Below are positions 43,120 through 55,450 of a stretch of DNA of 64,000 bases, piece after piece (the stretch's first letter is position 1; each line of letters opens with the position of its first letter). This DNA is from Lepus europaeus. Lineage: Eukaryota > Chordata > Mammalia > Lagomorpha > Leporidae. The translations under genes were made by a program, and so were the position numbers. The stretch is taken from NCBI RefSeq assembly GCF_033115175.1, contig NC_084847.1, positions 46,361,905-46,425,904 on the forward strand, given 5' to 3'. The notes under the pieces were generated by a model. It ran no database searches. It worked only from the letters and a program-made list of their open reading frames with translations, and was not told the DNA's origin.

Positions 43120-44235
43120 CTTTCCCCCATTGATAAGTTCATTTCCATCCATACAACGCGCGGCTCGCACGGGCACACTCGCTCGCTCTCGGTGCGTCCA
43201 GGGTTTGCAACCATTAGAATCCCCTTGGGTGCTTCTCTCCAAAAACCTGCAATCGAATCACACCATCGGGCATGATGAGTGTTGTTCGCAGGCTGCATAC
43301 TGACCAAGCGCAGAGGAAAAAGTCCTCCCCGCTGATGCTCAGGTGGGAACAGGCAATCTCCAAGTGCCGGGGAAGAAATCTTCACCTGCGGCCCACAGCG
43401 CCGAATCAGAACCCACCGAGAATCGGGGAAGCCATCCACACTCGGTGGACTAACACACCCACATCCCAGTCTCTGCACTGCTTTTGTTGCCGCCGGGCAG
43501 AAGTCCCCCAGCAGCTCTCACGGTAGCAGCTGTGGGCCAACGGCAATTTAAAATTCCGACCATCTTTGTCACCCCCTGGCTTTGCAAACTCCGGGGATTT
43601 TCGGGAGCAATCCAGGCGCAGAAGTTACTGCTGCAATTGAATTTCTCCCGCTGGGCGCGGGTGTAGACGAGGTGCCCACGGCCACTCGCCGCGGCACGGG
43701 GCTGTGTGTGTGTGGCCGGGGAACGGGGCTCTGCGTGCCGGGGGCGCTAGGACCGCGGCCGAGGTGCAGCGCGGGGCGCCCGGGCGAGAGCGGGAAGCCG
43801 CCGCCCCGCCGTGTGGTCCCGCGCGTCCTCCTCAGGGGGCCGAACCCCCTTTCCTGCTGCCCACGCCGCCATCTTCCTCCTCTCCTCGCACTCTGAGGGC
43901 ACAGGACAGAGCAATCCAGAAACTGACTGAAAGAGGAACCCCCAGAGCCGTCGGTAGATGCAACAGCTCGGCACCGTCCCGTGTCCGATCCTGATTTTAA
44001 AAATCAGACAGGCTCTTGGCAATCTGGGGAGGTGAGGAACCCCTCCCTCCTTTCCACCGGATCCGGCTGGGGGCTGGGGTCTCGGGGTGCAAGGTGCAGG
44101 CTGAGGGAGCGGGGTCCACGCTGCAGCTCCACCTCACATGGTGCTGGCGACTGCAGCCAGGGCAATACAGCAAGAAAAGCAACACGGGATTGGAAAGGGG
44201 AAGGCAGAACTGGCTGGACGGGTGGCGTGGTTAAG
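43120..44235. promoter_or_regulatory. CpG island, probable promoter
   Basis: CpG density and GC content rise sharply, with a core at 43640-43880 (CTCGCCGCGGCACGGGG, GGACCGCGGCCGAGG, GGGGCGCCCGGGCGAG). There is no TATA box in the core. The minus strand carries AAGATGGCGGC (43865-43875), the YY1 consensus that usually lies just downstream of a TATA-less start site in sense orientation. Donor-like sites face both directions: CCGCAG/GTGAAG on the minus strand (exon end at 43386) and GGGGAG/GTGAGG on the plus strand (exon end at 44031). The downstream gene cannot be named. A bidirectional promoter is possible. Confidence 0.8.
43747..43872 (-). other. 41-codon frame at YY1/ATG in CpG island
   Basis: The ATG inside the YY1 site (AAGATGGCGGCG, favourable Kozak with A at -3 and G at +4) opens 41 codons beginning MAAWAAGKGVRPPEEDARD and ending at a TAG at 43747. 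It could be an upstream open reading frame, the start of a protein whose first exon ends before the stop, or simply a by-product of the YY1 motif. There is no recognised protein match. Confidence 0.2.
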
Positions 44236-44247
44236 GGGTTCATTCTT

Positions 44248-44530
44248 TTTTTTTATTTATTTAGTGAATATAAATTTCCAAAGTACAGCTTATGGATTAC
44301 AAAGGCTCCCCCACACACAACTCCCCCCCCCCCACAACCCTCCCCTTTCCCACTCGCTCTCCCCTTCCATTCCCATCAAGATTCATTTTCAATTCTCTTT
44401 ATATATAGAAACAGTTTGCCCTCCCATAGCACATAACACACAAAGTGAAAAAATACTGTTGGAGTACTAGCTATAGCATTAAATAACAGTGTACCTCACA
44501 TTAATGACCGATATTCTGCAAGATATTTTT
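44248..44530 (-). mobile_element. Lagomorph L1 3' UTR, 5'-truncated
   Basis: T-run, TATTTAGTGAATATAAATTT, CCAAAGTACAGCTTATGGAT, C-rich stretch, TCAAGATTCATTTTCAATTC and TGGAGTACTAGCTATAGCAT: the 3' UTR of a younger lagomorph L1 clade in antisense. About 280 bases are retained. It sits at the right edge of the CpG island. Confidence 0.93.
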
Positions 44531-44593
44531 TTTAAAAAGATTGATTATTTTTCTATGTAATTTCCAATTTAAAACCAAGGTTGTTTTTTTTTT

Positions 44594-44674
44594 TTTCATT
44601 TTCAATTATCTTTATATACAGAAGATCGCTTCAGTATATACTAAGTAAAGATTTCATCAGTTTGCTGCCTACCA
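44594..44674 (-). mobile_element. L1 3' UTR fragment
   Basis: TTTTCAATTATCTTTATATACAG (in part), AAGATCGCTTCAGTATATAC and TAAGTAAAGATTTCATCAG match the inner part of the same L1 3' UTR as at 45.96-46.03 kb. Confidence 0.8.
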
Positions 44675-44980
44675 AAGGCTTGAATTCGTATTTATTGTCT
44701 CACAGCTTCTGTTGGTCCAAGGTCAGGTCTGGTCCAATTGGGAGCTCCCCCTCCCCCACCCCGGTCTGTTTTCTTGCAAATTGCTTTCCCTGAGGCTGTC
44801 GAGTTCAAGGCAATTTACTGGATTAAAGGCCTTGACAGTGATCAATGCATCAGAAGAGTCTAGAAACCCGAGCGCAGGTACGCACTCAGTTGCTTATCTT
44901 CTTTCATTTGAAACACCAGCATATAGTAAATGGGATTTTTTTGTTTATGATTCTATAAACGCCACACATGGATAGATTTT
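44675..44980. other. Short single-copy stretch
   Basis: No family recognised. It lies between L1 pieces. Confidence 0.4.
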
Positions 44981-45817
44981 TGTAACCACCGTCACAATTA
45001 GGTCAGAGATATCCATTACTCAAGAAGGCGTCTTCATACTCAGCACTTCTAGTCATCTCTTTCCTGTAGTCTAATCCTTGCAAACCACCGCCGTGTTCTC
45101 CTTGGCTATAGTTTTATCCTTTTAACAAAATCATGTAAATGGAAATCATATGGTGAACAGCCTTTTGAGACTGGTTTCTTTCACTCAGCGTAATGCCTAT
45201 GAGATTCATCCAAGTTGCAGCACGTATCAATAGTTCCCCCTTACTGCCAGGTTGTGGTCCATAGTTTGAGTGTTATAGTTTATTTAACCATTCACTCCTT
45301 GAAAGAAGTTTGGGTTGTTTCCATTTGGGGCAATTATGAATAGAACTTCATCAATATCCATTTATGGAGTTTGTGTGAACATAGATTTTGATTTTGGGTA
45401 AATACTCAGAATCGCTGGGTTACATGGTAAAAGTACTCATATATTTCATTGTAGAAGAATCCACCAAACTAATTTTCTAATGTGATTGTATGGATGTGCA
45501 TTTCCACAATCAATGTATGAGAGACTTCTCATTGCCCTACTCCTCACCAGCACTTGATATTGTCAGCATATTTTTATTTTACCAACTCTGATAGTTGTGT
45601 AACAGAATCTCATCATGGATTTCCTTTGCATTTCTAGGTCTAATGATGTTGAATTCTATTTCATATGCTTATTTTCTGTCACAGTAGACTCTTTGGTGAA
45701 GTGTTTACTGTGATCTTTAGCTCATTTTTAAAGTCTGAGTGTTTGTTTCTTAGCATTGACCTAACAGTTTTTCCTGTGTGCCAAGCAGAAGTCCTTTGCT
45801 AGATGTATGACTTACAT

Positions 45818-46195
45818 TTTCTTTTTTTTTAAATTTTATTTAATGAACATAAATTTCCAAAGTACAGCTTATGGATTACAATAGCTTCCCCCCACCATAA
45901 CTTCCCTCCCACCCACAACACTCCCCTCTCCCACCCCCTCTCCTCTTCCATTCACATCAAGATTAATTTTCAATTATCTTTATATACAGAAGATCAATTT
46001 AGCATATATTAAGTAAAGATTTCAACAGTTTGTACCCACATAGAAACACAAAGTGTAAAATACTATTTGAGTACTAGTTATAGCATTAATTAAACACCTA
46101 AGAATAATTGTGTATTAATTACAGAGTTCAACCAATAGTTTTAAGTAGAACATAAAAAATACTAAAAGGGTAAAGTATTAAGTTTTTTTTTCTTT
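45818..46195 (-). mobile_element. Young lagomorph L1 3' UTR inside an old L1
   Basis: TTTAAATTTTATTTAATGAA, CATAAATTTCCAAAGTACAG, CTTCCCCCCACCATAACTTC, TAAGTAAAGATTTCAACAG and GAGTACTAGTTATAGCATTA. It is less diverged than its surroundings, and TACATTTTC recurs on both sides (45813 and 46199) as a likely target-site duplication. Confidence 0.93.
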
Positions 46196-46854
46196 TTTTA
46201 CATTTTCTCTATTTGTGGGTTTGTATTTTCATTACCTGAACACTTATAGAGAGCAAGTTTTTGATTTAATAACATCCAATTTATCAATTACTTTTTTTGT
46301 GGTTTTTACTTTTGATGTCTAAGAACTTTTTTGCCCAGGTTACACAGATTTTCTCCTATATTTGTTTCTAAGATACTAGAGTTTTATATGTTGTTTTATT
46401 CTTGTATGTATCCATCTCTTGCCAATATTGCACTGTCTTGATTATAGTTGTATTGTAATCTCAGAATTGGAGAGAGTAATTTATGTGATTTTTTTTCTTT
46501 TTCAAAGTTACTGGATTTCTAGTTCTGTCTTTATATTTGAAATTTAGTATCAACTTGCTTATGTACACAGTCTTTTGGGTTTTTATTGGAATCATATTAA
46601 ATATGTATGTTAACTTGTGGATGATTGACACTAGAATTACATAGAGTCTCCAAATTCATGAACATGGTATTCCTCTCCATTTATTTTGGTATTTTTGACT
46701 TCTTTCTAAGTTTTTTTGGGTAATATTCAGAGCACAGATCCTAAACTTGTTTTCTTACTCTTATAAATAACCATTTTATTTTTTGAAACTGCTGTCAATG
46801 GGACTTTAAAAAACTGATTTCTGATTGCTCATTGCTAATATGTAGAAATGTGTT

Positions 46855-47201
46855 TTTTTTTTTTTAATTTTTGACAGGCAGAGTGGACAGTGAGAGAGAG
46901 AGAGATAGAGAGAAAGGTTTTCCTTTGCCGTTGGTTCACCCTCCAATGGCCGCCGCGGTAGGCGCGCTGCGGCCGGCGCACCGCGCTGATCCGATGGCAG
47001 GAGCCAGGTGCTTCTCCTGGTCTCCCATGGGGTGCAGGGCCCAAGAACTTGGGCCATCCTCCACTGCACTCCCTGGCCACAGCAGAGAGCTGGCCTGGAA
47101 GAGGGGCAACCGGGACAGAATCGGTGCCCCGACCGGGACTAGAACCTGGTGTGCCGGCGCCGCAAGGCAGAGGATCAGCCTATTGAGCTGCGGCGCCGGC
47201 C
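46855..47201 (-). mobile_element. CSINE, young type, perfect duplication
   Basis: GAAATGTGTTTT at 46845 and 47202 is a perfect 12-base duplication. The body contains GGTAGGCGCGCTGCGGCCGG, shared with 14.6 kb and 56.5 kb, so these three belong to one recent subfamily. Confidence 0.96.
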
Positions 47202-47818
47202 GAAATGTGTTTTATTTTTGCTTGTAGACCTGGGCTGGTTTGATCTTACTAAACTGTCAATTCTAGAAGTTTCTTTATATTTTCTCTTTGGAGTTTTCTA
47301 CATGGACAAATATGTCATCTGTGAGTAGGGACAGGCTTGCTTTGTCCTTTCCAGACTGAATGCCTTATTTATTATTATTTTTTTTTATCTTACTACACTT
47401 TCTAGAACTTCCAGTATAATGATGAATTGTAGTGAAAGTGGACATACTGCCAGTTCCTGACAGTAGCAGGAAAGCCTCCAGCCTGTCAACGTTAGGTATG
47501 TGAGTTGTACCATTTTTGTAGATACCCTTTCCCAGGTTGAGGAGGTCCGTTTATATTCCTGGTTTGCTGATAGCTTTTATTATGGGCGGACATTGAATTT
47601 TGGCATGTGCTATTTACACATCTGTTTATAAGATCATGTATATATTTTTTTTCTTTAGGCTATTAATATGATGAACTACACTGAGGTTGGTTTTCAGATA
47701 CTAAGGCAGCCTTGCATGTCTGAAATTCACAGCTTTTGATTATGCTGCGTTGTCCTTTACTGTTTTGTCAGATTTACTTTGCATTCTTTTGAGGAATTTT
47801 TCATTTCATGAGGGGTGT

Positions 47819-47988
47819 GATTTATTTATGTGTTATTTATTTATTTGAAAGGCAGAGCAAGGAGGGGGAGTGGGAGAAGAGAGAGAAAGAGAGAGAGAGA
47901 GAGAGAATCTTCTGCCTGCTGGTTCACTTCCCCATTGCCTCAACAGCTGGGTCCTGGCTTAACCTGCTGTGCCACAATGCAGGCCCCA
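47819..47988 (-). mobile_element. CSINE, internally deleted
   Basis: Tail, (GA)n and CTGCTGGTTCACTTCCCC are followed within 35 bases by the head (AACCTGCTGTGCCACAATGC). Around 160 bases of the body are absent. Confidence 0.88.
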
Positions 47989-48642
47989 GCTGCCTTTGCC
48001 TAGCTTTGTTATCAGGGTAATGCTGACCCCGAAGGAGGGATTGGATAGTCTTTTCTCCTCTTCTGTTTTCTGGCAGAAATTGCACGGACTTGTAACATGT
48101 GTTTGTTTCTTTAAAGGTTTGGTAGAACGCAGTGGAATCCTCTGGGTCTGGAGCTCGCTTTTTGATACCAGCTCAGGTTCTATAACAGATACAGAATCAC
48201 TCAGGTTGTCTGTTTCGTCTTGGCTGAGTTTGGTCGTGTGTGAGTCCTTTTCTTCTGAGGAGTCAAACTCACGTGCAGCTGCCTGTCATATTCCTTATTA
48301 AATCTTTAACAATCTTTGATCCTCAGGATCGGGAGAGACACCTTTTTTTCATCCTGATACATATAGCTTGACCTCTCTTTTCTTGTCTTTTTCTGTCTTG
48401 GTACAGTTGTCAATTTTATTGTCAAATAACTCATTCTTAATTTTACTGATTGTTTTTTACTATTTTTCTGTTTTTAACTTCATGAGTCCCACTCTTTATT
48501 CTGCCTTCTGTTTATTTTGTTTTTCTTTTCCTAGAGTCTTAATGTGGAGACTTAGGTTATTTATGTGAGACTGTTCTATTCTGATGTAAGCATTTAATAT
48601 TATGACTTTTACTTTAAGCACAATTCCATTCCACACATGAAG

Positions 48643-48967
48643 TTTTTTAAACATCTATTTATTTATTTAAAAGACAGAGTTACAGAGAAAGATAAAGAGG
48701 AGAAGAGATTTCCCATCTGCTGGTTTACTCGCCCAACTTGTCACAACAACTGGGCTAGGTCAGGCTAAAGCCAGGAGCCTGGAACTCTACCCTGGTCTCC
48801 TATGTGGATGCAGGGTCTCAAGCACTTGGGCCATCTTCCATTGCTTTCCTAAGCACATAAGCAGGGAGCTGGATCTACAGTGGAGCAGCTGGGACTCGAA
48901 TTGGCACTCATAGGGGATGCTGGCATCCCAGGTGGTGGCTTAACTTGCTGCACCACAATGCCAATCA
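48643..48967 (-). mobile_element. CSINE, older type
   Basis: ATCTATTTATTTATTTAAAAG, a short purine stretch (AGAGAAAGATAAAGAGG), TCTGCTGGTTTACTCGCC and head GCTGCACCACAATGCC, in antisense order. Confidence 0.9.
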
Positions 48968-49098
48968 CCACAAATATATTTTAAATTTTGTTCAGCTCAA
49001 GCTGTTTCCTAATTTGCCTTGAGATTTTCTCTTTCTTTCTTAAATTATTTGGAACTGTGATATATAATTTCCAAATATTTGGAGATTTCCCACAACCG

Positions 49099-49226
49099 TT
49101 TTTTTTTTTTTTTTTTTTTGACAGATAGAGTTAGGCAGTGAGAGAGAGAAAGGTCTTCCTTCCATTGGTTCACCCCCCCCCCCAAAATGGCCGCTACAGC
49201 TGGAGCTATGCTGATCCGAAGCCAGG
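49099..49226 (-). mobile_element. Young CSINE, 5'-truncated
   Basis: Long T-run, GACAGATAGAGTTAGGCAG, TTCCATTGGTTCACCC, a C-run and GCTGATCCGAAGCCAGG, then directly L1. Only the 3' third of the SINE is present. Confidence 0.92.
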
Positions 49227-50067
49227 TTTGCTTTATGACACAAGATACGGTATAACTTGGCGTCAGTTCCATTTGGACTTGAAAAAAGTGTACATCTTGT
49301 TCCTGGGTTTAGTGTTCTGTAAGTGTAAATTAGACTCAGTTGGTTGATGGTGCTCATTTTTACATTCTTGTTGATTTTCTTCCTATTCATCCTATCAATT
49401 AGCGAGAGAGAAGTGTTAAATTCTCTAATTATAATTGAGGCTACTTCTCTTTAAATTCTGCAAGTTTTGTGTTGTAGAGTTGATGCCCTATAATTATGTG
49501 CACACACATTTAGAATAGTTGTATATTTTTGTTGAATTCTCTCATCCATCAGTATGCAATGTGCCTAGTTTCCTTGATATGTGTGTGCGTGTGTGTATCA
49601 GAAGTCCACTTTTTCTGATATTAATATGGCAACTCTAGTTTTCTCTTGATTAATGTTTACATTGTTCATATTTTTTTCTAAATTTTTGCTTTTAACAGAC
49701 ATATATCATTATATTCCAAGTGAGTTTCTTAGAGCCATTTTAAAGTTGGGTCAACATTTTTATCTATTTTGACAATCTCCATTCTTTAATTAAAGTGCTT
49801 ATACAGTCACACTTTATATAATTAATGTTTTTGTATTTATGTCTATAATTTGATTATTTTTCATCTATTTGTATTCTATGTTTTTCATTTCTCTATTTCC
49901 CCTTTCCTTCTTTTGGATTATTTCAACATTGTTTTTAGTATTCTATTTTAACATACCCATCATTTTTCATTATTTCTCTTTGTATAATATTTCTACTTTT
50001 CCCCCTAGGAATTATAATATACATAACTTTTCACAGTCTAATTACAATACATATGCTAAAATTTAAA

Positions 50068-51755
50068 CAGTTTTGTTGACCTAAAAGTCATGTAACATCA
50101 AATTCACCACCTTAACCATTTTAAAGTATGTAATTCAGTGGTTGATAATATATTCACCGTGTGGGGTGAGCATCACAGCTATCTACTACCACAACGTTTC
50201 CAAATTTCAACAGAAACCCCAAACCTTCCACTTACTTCCTTCTTGTCTTTATCCTAGGGCAAACACTAATAGACATTTTGTCTCTCTGGGTGGGCTTATT
50301 CTGGATATATCTTATCAATGGAGTACCATACACAGCCCTTTGTATCTGGTTTCTCTCACTTGGCATCATGTCTTCAAACTTCAGCCATATCACAGCACAT
50401 ATTAGTACCTCCTTGGCTGAATAATATTCCACTTTATGATTGCAGCATATTGTTTCTGCATTTATCAGCTGATGGACATTTGTGTTGTGTGCACTTTTTA
50501 GCAGCTGTTAGGAACAACGGTACAGTGAATATTCATGTACAAGCTTTTGTGTGAACATATGTTTTCAGTTCTGTGTAGATATCTAGGGAGGAATTGTTGA
50601 CTCATATGGTAGCTCTGTGTTTGACTTTGAGGAATTCCCTAATTGTCTCCCAGTGACTTACCATGCTATGGTCCCACCAGCAGTGCAAACAGAGGTCTAC
50701 GGAGTCTTCATTTTCTTGTCAGCACCTGTTGCATTTGTTGTTATTTTTGCTGCCATCTACTGTGTTTTGATCTCATTGCAGTTGGTCTTTGGTTTCTTTG
50801 GTGACCAATGGTCTTGAGCACCTTTCGTGTGTTTATTGACCATTTATATATCTTCTCTGGTGGCATGTACATTTGGATCCCTTACTCATTTTCCATCAAG
50901 TTGTTTATCTTTTTTGTTGCTCAGTTGTAAGAATTCTGTAGGTTAGCTTCCCACTTTATTGATCGTGTCATTTGATTCACAAAAGTTTTAATATTCATGA
51001 AGCCCAATTTGCCTGTTTATTATTTTGTTGCTTGTGCTGTGTCATGCTTACAAAATCGTGTTTAACACCAGTTATGAAGATTTGTGCATATGTTTCCTTC
51101 TAAGAGTTTTATGGCTTTAGCTCTTGCATTTCGGTCTTTGATCCATCAGGAGTTAACTTTTGTGTATGGTATTACGTAGGTGCCCAGATATGCTATTTTG
51201 AAAGTGAATATTTAGCACAAATTGTTAAAAAGACTATTCATTCCCTTATTGAATGGTCTTAGTATCCTGGTGAAAAAAAATATATTTTTGGACTCCTCAT
51301 TCTAGTTCAGTGATATACTCAAGTGAGCTTTTAAAAATCCCTCAAAAATGGGATTAATCATCCAATGTGAAAAGTTTAGAAATCCAAGCATTTGCAGAGT
51401 ATTCAAAAAGTTCATGGAAAATGTTTGCTGTGGAAAAACTAGATTTCAAAGTATTTTTGCCACACTGTTTTGATTACTGTAGCCTTGTGGGTAGTTTTTT
51501 ATTCAGGAATTGTGAATCTTCCAACTTTTTTCGCTTTTTCAAGAATGTTTGGCTCTTCTGGATCCCTTGAATTTCCATGTGAATTTGAGAATCAGCTTGT
51601 ATCTTTTTGTACAAAAGCAGAATTTTGATAGAGATTGTGTTGAGTCTGTAGATCAGTGTGAGAAATATTGTCCTTAGTTTTTCTGACATAATTGTCTTCA
51701 GCTCTGAATATTTTTAAAACCGGTGATCTTTGCATAGTGAGTTCAACATCTAGAC
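50068..51755 (-). mobile_element. Second old L1M copy, antisense
   Basis: A new 3' end starts at about 50068 (CATTTTAAAGTATGTAATTC, AGTGGTTGATAATATATTC), followed by GGTTTCTCTCACTTGGCATC, TGAATAATATTCCACTTTAT and CAGCTGATGGACATTTG. It continues into ORF2 (CTTTTTCAAGAATGTTTGGC near 51534, GATAGAGATTGTGTTGAGTC near 51628). It abuts the preceding L1 in the same orientation. No ORF survives. Confidence 0.85.
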
Positions 51756-53715
51756 TTCTTCAAGGACAGTTTTTGGTTATTGCTTTTTTCCTTTGTGGGC
51801 CTTACCGTCCACCGTTTTTTTTCTTTGCATGTCTTCTAATTTGCTGTTGACTACTGGACATTTTGATATTATAAAGGGAGAATTCTGGAAATTAGGATTT
51901 GTTATTGGTGCTTCCTTTGCTAGTTGTTTCTTTGGAAACTGCTCTGAATTAATTTAGTTAAATCAGTGTTTGTTATGTGTGCACACTGGCATCTCTGTTC
52001 TGTGGGCTTGGTGGTCAGCTTGTGAGTGAACAGAGATGCCTTTAAATTCCTAGAACCAAAAATCTCCCAGTCTTTGCAAAGCAGATCTCTAAGGCTCAAC
52101 TTACTGTCGGGAAGTTGACAACTTTGCCTCAATCCTCACTTGCTGCTTGCATGGGTTCTGCTGAGCAAGAAGGGCCTTCTCAGGTCTGTCCTGGCCGTGC
52201 TCAGAGTCCTGGGAATGCATGTTGTCTTCCGAATCCCCAGGAATATGCTGGAGCTTTTCGAAACCCCTTTTCCCCAAAGCATTTCATTTCTTGGGCTTCC
52301 CTCCCAGCCTCCTGGTTGGTTCGTTGTTTTCTCAAACTGTCAGCCATTGGCCTAAGCAGTAGTGACCAAAATACTGGCCATTAAGTGTTTTCAACTGATG
52401 ACCCCAGGGCTGTGGCTTCCACTAAGCAAGAATTCACTGAGCAAGTTGCAACTTCTGTGAGATAAAATGAAGCCTTTTGAACCACTTCCAAAGGAGCCGA
52501 AATAATTACAATTCTTGTGAATGAGGTTCATTCTGGGACCAATATTGGGAACGTGGGCTGTCATTTTTGATGCTATGACTGACCTGGGGAACAGACACTT
52601 GGGTAAAGCTTCAGCGATTTTTCTTGAATAACCGCTTCTTGGGTTGCTATAAGCTTTTGGTTAGTTTCCAGCATTCTAAAAAGACCCATTTTCAGCAATT
52701 TCCAGTTTTTTCAATGATTTTATGGATATACAGAATTTTAGAGTTCCCTGTATGCCATTTTCCACTGATGTCACTCCCCATTTTATCACTTCAATTGGAA
52801 TGTAGAAATTTTATCACCACATATGTCCCTTTAGTCTCTCTTTTTATATTGGAGTTGTCATATATTTCTTTTACATGTGCTGAGAACTCCATCAAATAAT
52901 GTTGTAATTTTCCCTTTCATTCACCAAGTAAATTTCAATAAAAGAAGAGTCCCTTACATTGACCCAGATATTTACCTGGATATTGTTTTTCTTCATTTCC
53001 AGTGTTTTATGTTTCCTTGTTGTGTCATTCACTTTCTGTCCGAAAAACTTCATTTAACAACTCTTTTAAAGGAAATCTGCTGGCAAAAAATTCTGTTTTC
53101 CCACATCTGAGAATGTCTTTATTTCACTCTCGTTTCTGAAGGATATTTCCACTGGATATAGAATCTTGGTTACATGTTCTTTTCTTTAATCACTTTAAAG
53201 ATATTTTTCCACTTCCTTCTGGCCTTCATGATTTCTCATGAGAAATTTCACAGTTATGTGAATCATTGCTTTCCTACAAGCCATGCACCATTTCTCTCTG
53301 TCTGCTTTCAACATATTTTTCTTTGTCTTAGTTCTCATCAGTTTGTGATGTGTCTTGGCATGCATTTCTCTGGCCTTATCCTGTTTGTGGTTCTGTGAGC
53401 TTCCTGAGTCTGTCAGTTCATTTCTTTTGCAAAATTTGAGAAGTTTTTAGCCATCATGTCTTTAAATACTTTTGCTGTAACATACTTTCTTTTTTTTCCC
53501 CCTTCTTCCTGTGGGACTCCAATATTATTTGGATTATTCCATAGGTCCCTGAGGCTGTGTTCGCCTTTTTTTTTTTTTCAAACATTGTCCACCTATGAGT
53601 TGTTCAAATTGAGGGATTTCCATAGATCTATCTTCAAATGTTCTGATCTTTCCTTTGTTATATCATGCAAAGCTTACCAAGTGTGTTTTTACTTTGGTTA
53701 TTGCATTAAAAGTTT

Positions 53716-54001
53716 TTAAGAGATACAGGTAGAGAGAGAGAGAGCTCCCATCCATTGATTCACTCCCCAAATACCCAAAATTGCCTGGACTGGGAAAGGC
53801 CACAACCATGAGCTTGGAACCCAATCCACGTTTCCCATGTAAGTGGCAGGAACCCAACTACTTGAGTCATAACCTCTGCCTCCCAGGGTCTACATTAGCA
53901 GGAAGCTAGAACAAGAGCCAGAGCCAGAGATAGAATCCAGGTACTCCAGTGTGGGACATGGGTATCCTAACTGACATAACTACTAGGCCAAATATCTACC
54001 C
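53716..54001 (-). mobile_element. CSINE, old and diverged
   Basis: AGATACAGGTAGAGAGAGAG, CATTGATTCACTCCCCAAAT, CTACATTAGCAGGAAGCTAG and the degraded head (CTAGGCCAAATATCTACCCC) in antisense. Confidence 0.85.
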
Positions 54002-54097
54002 CACTTACTGTCTTTTTAAATTCTAAAATTTCCATGTGGCTATTCTTTATATTTTCTCTTTCTTGGTTGAAATTTTCCATCTTTCCAACCATTTTTA

Positions 54098-54158
54098 AAA
54101 AAGATTTATTTATTTATTTGCAAGGCAGAGTTACAGAGAGGCAGAGGCAGACAGAGAA

Positions 54159-54210
<52 letters not shown>

Positions 54211-54466
54211 CTTCCATTCACTGGTTCACTGGCCAGATGGTTATAACAGCTAAAGCTAGGCCAATCTAAAGCCAGGAGCCAGGAGCTTCTTCCAGGTCTC
54301 CCACATGGGTGCAGGGGCCCAAGCACTTGGGCCATCTTCTACTGCTTTCCCAGGCCATAGCAGAGAGCTGGATCAGAAGAGGAGCATCCGGGTCTCGAAC
54401 CAGCGCCCATGTAGGATGTTGGCACTGCAGGCAGCAGCTTACCCTCTATGCCACAGCACTGGCTTC
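54098..54466 (-). mobile_element. CSINE, older type
   Basis: AAGATTTATTTATTTATTTG, an extended (GA)n (54150-54208), CATTCACTGGTTCACTGGCC and head TATGCCACAGCACTGGC. Confidence 0.93.
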
Positions 54467-54692
54467 CTCCATCCATTTTTTTTCAAGTGTTTTTCCTTCC
54501 TTTTTGGGGCATTTTATGTTAGCCACTTAAAGATATTCACCAGATAATTCCAATGTCCATATTATCTTGGCCCTGGCATTTATTGGCTATATTCTCCCAA
54601 GCATATTGAGACATTTTTGAGGAGTTCTTTATACTTTTGAAAATTTAGGATCAAATCCTGGACATTTTGAGTATTCTGCTATGTGAGTATTT

Positions 54693-54766
54693 TTTTTTTG
54701 TTAAGATTTATTTATTTATTTAAATGTCAGAGTTACACACAGAGAGAAGGAGAGGGAGAGGGAGGG

Positions 54767-54805
<39 letters not shown>

Positions 54806-55058
54806 TCCATCATCTGGTTCACTCCCCAGATTGCCACAACAGCTGGAGCTGCGCTGATCCAAAGCCAGGAGCCAGGAGCTTCTCCCGGGTCTCCCACGTG
54901 GATGCAGGGGCCCAAAGACTTGGACCATCTTCTACTGCTTTCCCAGGCCATAGCAGAGACCTGTATGGGAAGTGGAGCAGCTGGGACTCGAACCGGCACC
55001 CATATGGGATGCTGGCACAGCCGGCGACAGCTTTACCCGTTATGCCACAGCAACGGCC
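54693..55058 (-). mobile_element. CSINE, with short target-site duplication
   Basis: GAGTATT occurs at both edges (54686 and 55067). Complete antisense copy with a (GA)n and GGGGGGA interruption, and head TATGCCACAGCAACGGCCC. Confidence 0.93.
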
Positions 55059-55450
55059 CTGACTTAGAGTATTATTGGCAACTGTGGATACTGGATTTAT
55101 TATTTATTTATTTATTTCTATTTTACAAGTAAGCAGCCTGGTTGAGCTCCAACCAGTTTTGTATTGCTTATGGTTCCAATTTCTGTTAAATATTCAAAAC
55201 CTTTGCACTGCTGTTCAGATCCATCCCACAGGTGTGAATCCAGGGACCCATGTTCAGATTTCAAAGTCTACATATGCTCTTTAGGGTCGCTGGATCAATC
55301 TACTTCTACGGGGTTGAACCCAGAAATTCATAAACAACTCAAACTGGTTACTTTAGCAAACTTGTTCCTATCCATGATCTCGCTAGTACTTTCCATTTCC
55401 TTGGTATTCCATTGTAGATCCTCCAGCTAGGAAGTTGGTACTTTAGTCAC

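Larger units (their letters stand above)
44981..50065 (-). mobile_element. Long old L1M copy, antisense, SINE-interrupted
   Basis: From left to right: 3' UTR and ORF2 end (GGTTTCTTTCACTCAGCGTA near 45173, GAGATTCATCCAAGTTGCAG near 45201, AAACCATTCACTCC region near 45285, CACCAGCACTTGATATTGTC near 45546), then progressively more 5' ORF2 to about 50065 (TATTAATATGGCAACTCTAG near 49619). About 3.6 kb of LINE remains after removing insertions at 45818-46199, 46855-47201, 47819-47988, 48643-48967 and 49099-49226. No intact ORF. Confidence 0.85.
51760..55450 (-). mobile_element. HAL1-like LINE, antisense, SINE-interrupted
   Basis: The layout matches antisense HAL1 (an L1 relative lacking ORF2). 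The 3' part includes TTTCTTTGCATGTCTTCTAA and GACTACTGGACATTTTGATA. The ORF1-type part includes AGAATGTCTTTATTTCACTC, CACTTCCTTCTGGCCTTCAT and GGGACTCCAATATTATTTGG. SINEs interrupt it at 53716, 54098 and 54693. The exact 5' limit and the part at 52000-52700 are uncertain. Confidence 0.65.

Noticed and set aside
43074..43478. 134-codon minus-strand frame in the CpG island
   Set aside because: Low stop density in GC-rich DNA explains it. No recognised domain, and it crosses the candidate donor at 43386.
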